From contig CALKUW010000165.1 of NCBI GenBank assembly GCA_937996585.1, positions 1 to 11,065 of the forward strand: DNA of 11,065 nt. Direction: 5' to 3'. The DNA comes from an uncultured Flavobacteriales bacterium. GTDB taxonomy: Bacteria; Bacteroidota; Bacteroidia; Flavobacteriales_D; Sanyastnellaceae. A program made the translations under genes and the position numbers. The notes below the pieces were generated by a model that saw only the letters and a list, made by a program, of their open reading frames with translations, did not search any database and was not told where the DNA came from. This document shows, piece after piece, positions 6,921 to 11,065 of this stretch; the first letter of the stretch is position 1, and each line of letters opens with the position of its first letter.

Positions 6921-8615
6921 ATGGCCCCCAGATTGTCCCTTCCCACCCTCCTTGCCAGCACCCTCGTCCTGCTCATCGGAGGACAGGTCAATGCCCTGAA
7001 CGCACAAACGCCCCGCGGATACGGCAACCGCAGTGAGCCACCCCGGCTGGTCGTCGCCCTGACCGTGGACCAGATGCGCGCCGACTACCTCCACCGTTAC
7101 GCGGCGGGATTCGGTGAAGGCGGCTTCAACCGCTTCCTGAACGAGGGCTTCGCGGGCATGGACCACCACTTCAGCTACGCCCCCACCTACACCGGGCCGG
7201 GCCACGCCAGCATCGCCACAGGCACCACCCCTGCCGTACACGGCATCATCGGAAACAACTGGTATTCCCGGCCGGAAGCCCGCGTGGTCTATTGTGCAGA
7301 GGACTTCTCCGTAGAGCCCGTCGGCATGCTCGAAACGGACCACGGCGACAAGGGGCGCATGTCGCCGGGACGCATGGCGGCCAGCACCTGGGCGGACGAA
7401 TTCAAGCTGCACTTTACCGACCGCGATGGGGACGTTCCCAAAGTCATCGGTGCCAGCATGAAGGACCGCGGCGCCATCCTTCCGGCAGGCCACGCCGCGG
7501 ACGCCGCGTATTGGCTCAACAAGGGTGAATTCATCACCAGCACCCACTACATGTCGGAACTACCGAAATGGGTGCAGAAATTCAATGAATCCGACGCCGT
7601 TGAACGCCTGATCAACAGCGGATGGCCGCTCCGCGATGCCCCGGACACCTACACCGGCAGCACCGCGGACAACACCCCCTACGAAGGCCTCTGGACGGGC
7701 GGCGAACGCCCCACCTTTCCTTACGACCTCGCCGCATTGGCCGAGGCCAACGGCGGACAGGACATCATCAAGGGCACCCCCCACGGCAACACCCTCCTCG
7801 TCGACTTTGCGCTGATGGCCATCGGGGCGGAAAACCTCGGGGCGGACGATACGCCGGACGTGCTGGCACTGTCCTTCAGCAGCACGGACTATGTGGGTCA
7901 CAAATTCGGCGCCCACGCCATGGAGACGGAGGACACCTACCGCCGGCTAGACGGGGACCTCACACGCCTCTTCAACGCCCTCGACGAGATAGTGGGCAAG
8001 GGCCGTTGGACGGCCTTCCTGACCGCCGATCACGGTGCGGTGACCGTCCCCGGAATGGAGCGCAACCGCGGACTCCCCGTGGACTACTGGAACCCCGAAC
8101 CCATGAAAGCCTGGGTCGACACGGCCCTCCTTGAGCGGTATGGCCAGGGGGACCTCGTCCTGCAGTACAGCAACGACCAGTTCTTCCTCGACCGCCCTGC
8201 CCTGCGGGCCGCAAATCTCGACGCCGATGAGGTCGCCCGGTTTGTGGCCAGCATCGCTGAAGAGGCCCCGGAAGTGCATCGCACCCTGACTGCGGAAGAC
8301 CTGCGCACGGGCACCTTCTACGAGGGCGCCGAAGCCCAGGTGCTGCGCGGGTGGCACGCCAAGGCCTCCGGTGACGTGGTGGTCATGCTCAAGCCGGGCT
8401 ACCTCGAGTACGGCCGCACGGGCACCAGCCACGGCAGCCCCTACGCCTACGACACCCACGTCCCCTTCCTCATCATGGGACCGGGCATCCCCAACCACCA
8501 CACCCACGAGCGGACGGAAATCCGGGACATCGCCCCCACCCTCTCGGCGCTGCTCGGCTTTCCGCGCCCCAGCGGCTGCACGGGACGCCCCATGATCGAC
8601 CTCCTCGACGAATGA
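6921..8615 (+). CDS. pafA: PafA-type alkaline phosphatase, secreted
   Basis: This is a 564-residue alkaline-phosphatase-superfamily enzyme predicted to hydrolyse phosphate monoesters in the periplasm with two zinc ions. The N-terminus (MAPRLSLPTL, then a hydrophobic stretch to about residue 20, with AxA-like cleavage near 26-29) looks like a signal peptide. The metal and nucleophile residues all appear: D50 (TVDQMR), T91 (TYTGPGH), D323 and H327 (STDYVGH), D370 and H371 (TADHG), and H504 (TSHGSPY). N112 and MKDRG with K181 and R183 match the phosphate-binding Asn, Lys and Arg of Elizabethkingia PafA. Offsets from that protein are constant before and after a roughly six- to seven-residue insertion located between N112 and K181. 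The ATG at 6921 is 22 bases after crcB. The stop overlaps the M61 gene as ATGA. Related phosphodiesterases lack the K/R pair, so monoesterase activity is favoured, though not proven. Confidence 0.9.
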   Translation: MAPRLSLPTLLASTLVLLIGGQVNALNAQTPRGYGNRSEPPRLVVALTVDQMRADYLHRYAAGFGEGGFNRFLNEGFAGMDHHFSYAPTYTGPGHASIATGTTPAVHGIIGNNWYSRPEARVVYCAEDFSVEPVGMLETDHGDKGRMSPGRMAASTWADEFKLHFTDRDGDVPKVIGASMKDRGAILPAGHAADAAYWLNKGEFITSTHYMSELPKWVQKFNESDAVERLINSGWPLRDAPDTYTGSTADNTPYEGLWTGGERPTFPYDLAALAEANGGQDIIKGTPHGNTLLVDFALMAIGAENLGADDTPDVLALSFSSTDYVGHKFGAHAMETEDTYRRLDGDLTRLFNALDEIVGKGRWTAFLTADHGAVTVPGMERNRGLPVDYWNPEPMKAWVDTALLERYGQGDLVLQYSNDQFFLDRPALRAANLDADEVARFVASIAEEAPEVHRTLTAEDLRTGTFYEGAEAQVLRGWHAKASGDVVVMLKPGYLEYGRTGTSHGSPYAYDTHVPFLIMGPGIPNHHTHERTEIRDIAPTLSALLGFPRPSGCTGRPMIDLLDE

Positions 8616-10279
8616 GCGCCATCCGCCACCGCATCGCGCGCAGCGGGCGCCACGAATTGACCATCACCTCCACCTTTCCGGCAGGGACGGACCACATCCA
8701 ACTTCCCGTATGGCGGCCCGGGCGCTATGAGCGCGGCGATTTCGGCCAATACGTCCGCGGCATGGTCCAGCACGTGGATGGCCAATGGACCCCGCTGCCC
8801 CAACAGGACCTACACCGTTGGACGTGCCTGGACAATGCGGGCGCCGTGAAAGTCCGCTTTCAGTTCACCGCCGCCCAACTCAACGCCGGCAGCACTTGGG
8901 CAGACGAACAGCTGCTCTACGTCAATCCGGTCAACTGCCTGCCCTACCACCCCGACCTTCCGGATGCACAGGTGGAGGTGCTGATGCCGGATGTGCCCGG
9001 CGATTGGTCGGTGGCCACGGCCCTCCCGGTTTCCCGCAATGCATCCGGCGTGGTGCTCACCGCAAGGGGCACCCAGGAGCTGATGGACAGCCCGTGGATC
9101 GCGGCTCCACCTGCCGACCTGTGGCACGGAGCGTATGAAGTCGGAGGCCACACCTTCCATGTGCACGTTTGGGGCGGGCGCCATTATGACGACGACGCCT
9201 TCCTCGAAGCCCACCGGAAATTCACCGAGGCCCAGATGGACGTCTTCGGATGGCTTCCCGTCCCCGAGTACCACTTCCTCTACCTCTTCCCTGACTTCCC
9301 AGCGCGCCACGGCGTGGAGCACGAGGCGTCCACCGTCATTGCCTGGGGCCCGGCCGATGGGCTGACCCACGAGGGCGGCGCGCCTTCTCCAGGCATGGAA
9401 GAGGTCATCGACATCGCCAGCCACGAGCTGGTGCACACCTGGAATGTCAAGCGGCTGCGGCCCGCCGAGTGGATACCCTACGATTTCTCGCAGGCCAGTC
9501 CGAGCCGGCTCGGCTACGTGGCGGAGGGCGTGACCACCTACCTCGGCGACCTGTTCCTTTTGGAAGCCGGCGTCATCGAAATGGAGGGCTGGCTCGCCCG
9601 TTTTGAGAAACTCCTCACGCGCCACCTCTGGAATCCGGGGCGGCTGGAAACCTCTGTCGCTGACAGCAGCGTGCAGACCTGGCTCGACGGCTACAAGCTC
9701 GGCGTGCCCCATCGGCGGGGCAACATCTATGTGGAGGGCGCTGTCCTGGCATTCTTGTGCGATGTCGCCCTGAACCGCGCCGGTGGAGGTTGGCTGGTCG
9801 ATGCCCTGTCCGAACTGACCGCTGCCGACCAGCCCCGCGCACTGACCGAGGACATGTGGTGGTCCAAGCTCGAGGAGCGGGCCGGCAAGCGTGGACCGGA
9901 GGGCGTCGAGGAAATCCGCAGGCTACGCACCGACTTCTGCGAAGGCACCGAAGACAGTTGGCCCGACCTCGTCGACGCTCTGTTGCACCAAGGCGTGCAG
10001 GCGACGCTGGAGCCCCACGAGGCTGCGTTGGCCCGCTGTGGCGCCCTGTGCGGAAAAGGCCGGGAAGGCCGGACCGAAGTGAAGGTGTGCTGGCCGCACA
10101 GCCCCGCATGGCAGGCCGGCCTGCGCGCAGGCGATGTCGTGGACTCCACCGCGGAGGAAGGCCAGAATCTGGTCGTCGAGTGGAAGCGGGACACCGTTCA
10201 TGTCGAGCGCGCCGCCCTCATTCTGCCTGAGGGTGAAGGGTACTTTGCCCGGCCGCGGCTGACGGCCTTTCCCGGATGA
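8612..10279 (+). CDS. M61 family (glycyl aminopeptidase-like) metallopeptidase
   Basis: This 555-residue protein belongs to the M61 zinc peptidases, related to glycyl aminopeptidase and leukotriene A4 hydrolase-type enzymes. Features in order are an N-terminal beta-sheet domain including LPVWRPGRYERGDF (31-44), the GVEHEAST element (234-241), the zinc site HELVH (271-275) within SHELVHTWNVKRLRP, and YVAEGVTTY (302-310), in which E305 is the third zinc ligand. A VEGAVLAFLCDVAL segment lies at 374-387. A shortened PDZ-like part near 487-530 contains SPAWQAGLRAGDVV. No signal peptide is visible, so it should act in the cytosol. Its ATG overlaps the PafA stop (ATGA), and it is the last gene of the plus-strand operon. 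The peptide substrate cannot be inferred. Confidence 0.92.
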   Translation: MSAIRHRIARSGRHELTITSTFPAGTDHIQLPVWRPGRYERGDFGQYVRGMVQHVDGQWTPLPQQDLHRWTCLDNAGAVKVRFQFTAAQLNAGSTWADEQLLYVNPVNCLPYHPDLPDAQVEVLMPDVPGDWSVATALPVSRNASGVVLTARGTQELMDSPWIAAPPADLWHGAYEVGGHTFHVHVWGGRHYDDDAFLEAHRKFTEAQMDVFGWLPVPEYHFLYLFPDFPARHGVEHEASTVIAWGPADGLTHEGGAPSPGMEEVIDIASHELVHTWNVKRLRPAEWIPYDFSQASPSRLGYVAEGVTTYLGDLFLLEAGVIEMEGWLARFEKLLTRHLWNPGRLETSVADSSVQTWLDGYKLGVPHRRGNIYVEGAVLAFLCDVALNRAGGGWLVDALSELTAADQPRALTEDMWWSKLEERAGKRGPEGVEEIRRLRTDFCEGTEDSWPDLVDALLHQGVQATLEPHEAALARCGALCGKGREGRTEVKVCWPHSPAWQAGLRAGDVVDSTAEEGQNLVVEWKRDTVHVERAALILPEGEGYFARPRLTAFPG

Positions 10280-10293
10280 TCAGTCGTCCCGGG
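10251..10293. terminator. Possible weak terminator hairpins at the convergent gene ends
   Basis: GGCCG (10251-10255) and CGGCC (10263-10267) can pair around a seven-base loop and are followed by only TTT; this lies inside the last codons of the M61 gene. A second pair, CCCGG (10271-10275) and CCGGG (10289-10293), spans both stop codons. Two convergent genes need termination here, but stems of five bases and the absence of a real T run make this a weak call, and factor-dependent termination is as likely. Confidence 0.2.
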
Positions 10294-11014
10294 CGCCGCG
10301 CATGGCGAATGTGACCAGGTTGGCCCCCATCTCCAGTGCCCGCCGGCGCACCGGCTCAGGATCGCGGTGGACCGCGTAATCCTCCCACCCGTCGCCGAGG
10401 TCGCACTCGTGGTCGTAGTAGCAGACCAGGCGGCCATCCAACAGCAGCCCGAACCCCTGGGCCGCGTCGCCGTCGTGCTCGTGCACCTTGGGCGGCCCAG
10501 CATCAAAGTCGAAGACCGCGTGGTAAACGGGGTGCTCGAAAGGCAGCTCCACCCATTCCAAATCGGGGAACACCTTCTCCATCTCCTTGCGGACAAAGAC
10601 GTCCATGCCGTAGTTGTCGCTGATGTGCAGGAACCCGCCCGCCTCCAGCCACGTCCGGAGGTTGCGCGCCTCGGACGGCGAGAACACCACATTGCCGTGG
10701 CCCGTCATGTGCACGAAGGGGTAATTGAACAGCGCGGGGGAGCCGACCTCTACATAGGGCACCTCATCGTCGATCCGGGTACCCAGCGCATCGTTGCAGA
10801 AAGCCACCAGGTTGGGCACGCTCGTCGGATTCGAATACCAATCGCCCCCACCCTTGTACTGCAGAACCGCTACCTGCACCGACTGGGCTTGGAGGGACAT
10901 CGAACCCACCAAGCACGCCATCAGAAGGACCGCTGAAAAAAGACCGGGGCGACCGTAACCTTCCGCGTTCAGGCGGCGTAATGTCCGTCCTCGAAAACCG
11001 AGTGCTTGCCCCAT
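10280..11014 (-). CDS. DUF4159 domain protein, exported
   Basis: The 244-residue product matches the DUF4159 family as found in Bacteroidota, whose function is unknown; I recall the domain being placed with class I glutamine-amidotransferase-like folds. The mature part starts near QSVQVAVLQYKGGGDWYSNP. Further conserved blocks are FVHMTGHGNVVFS, LHISDNYGMDVFVRKE, KVHEHDGDAAQGFG and CDLGDGWEDY, followed by a C-terminal MGANLVTFAM. A hydrophobic stretch (LFSAVLLMACLVGSMSLQAQ, about 25-44) looks like a signal peptide, so periplasmic location is likely. The ATG at 11014 is preferred; a GTG at 11059 would add 15 residues, and both give an unusually long region before the hydrophobic core. An in-frame stop at 11063-11065 closes the frame. 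The gene converges with M61, and the two stop codons touch. Confidence 0.85.
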   Translation of the reverse strand: MGQALGFRGRTLRRLNAEGYGRPGLFSAVLLMACLVGSMSLQAQSVQVAVLQYKGGGDWYSNPTSVPNLVAFCNDALGTRIDDEVPYVEVGSPALFNYPFVHMTGHGNVVFSPSEARNLRTWLEAGGFLHISDNYGMDVFVRKEMEKVFPDLEWVELPFEHPVYHAVFDFDAGPPKVHEHDGDAAQGFGLLLDGRLVCYYDHECDLGDGWEDYAVHRDPEPVRRRALEMGANLVTFAMRGARDD

Positions 11015-11047
11015 GTCGGCGAAGTTAATCCAAACCCCTTGCCCATT

Positions 11048-11060
11048 GGTGGATGCCACC
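11048..11060. repeat. Inverted repeat upstream of DUF4159
   Basis: GGTGG (11048-11052) and CCACC (11056-11060) form a perfect 5-base inverted repeat with a three-base loop in the 51-base stretch before the DUF4159 ATG. It overlaps the alternative GTG start at 11057-11059. It could be part of a leader or an operator, but it may also be chance. Closer to the gene, minus-strand TAACTTCG (11020-11027) is one base off the Bacteroidota -7 consensus, but without a placed -33 element. Confidence 0.25.
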
Positions 11061-11065
11061 GCTCA

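Overview
The window is GC-rich (roughly two-thirds G+C by eye) and almost fully coding. It looks like a chromosomal housekeeping and accessory region of a high-GC member of the Bacteroidota, probably near the Flavobacteriales; that placement is inferred, since no rRNA is present. The support is the set of protein families: a DUF5606 protein, a stand-alone HsdR N-terminal-like protein near holA, a Bacteroidota-type long-chain acyl-CoA ligase of 591 residues, a PafA-type phosphatase and a DUF4159 protein. No clear Shine-Dalgarno sequences were noticed upstream of the starts examined, which also fits Bacteroidota.

Layout. From 31 to 4147 every gene is on the minus strand. In order of transcription these are an HsdR-N-like nuclease-fold protein (to 3626), DUF5606 (3522-3016), 3-hydroxyacyl-CoA dehydrogenase (3019-2120), DNA polymerase III delta, holA (2117-1098), and uroporphyrinogen decarboxylase, hemE (1056-31). 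Stop/start overlaps or very short gaps tie DUF5606, hbd and holA together, and hemE follows after 41 bases. A short divergent spacer near 4148-4165 separates this block from a plus-strand series: fadD (4166-5941), PAP2 phosphatase (5943-6521), crcB/fluC (6518-6898), PafA-like phosphatase (6921-8615) and M61 peptidase (8612-10279). Gaps there are -4 to +22 bases, so this is very likely one operon. It meets a minus-strand DUF4159 gene (11014-10280) head-on, with the two stop codons touching.

How the genes may work together. The minus block mixes replication (holA, perhaps the nuclease-like gene), fatty-acid or butanoate metabolism (hbd) and haem synthesis (hemE), so it looks like a growth-linked housekeeping cluster. 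The plus operon joins fatty-acid activation (fadD), lipid-phosphate hydrolysis at the membrane (PAP2), fluoride export (fluC), periplasmic phosphate-monoester hydrolysis (pafA-like) and peptide hydrolysis (M61). Placing a fluoride exporter between two phosphatase genes is the most suggestive functional link.

I found no tRNA, rRNA, insertion sequence, CRISPR array or clear phage signature. There is no spacer longer than about 105 bases. I did not find a convincing new multi-gene system. The best leads are the orphan nuclease-fold gene beside replication genes, the fluoride/phosphatase linkage and the uncharacterised DUF5606 and DUF4159 proteins.
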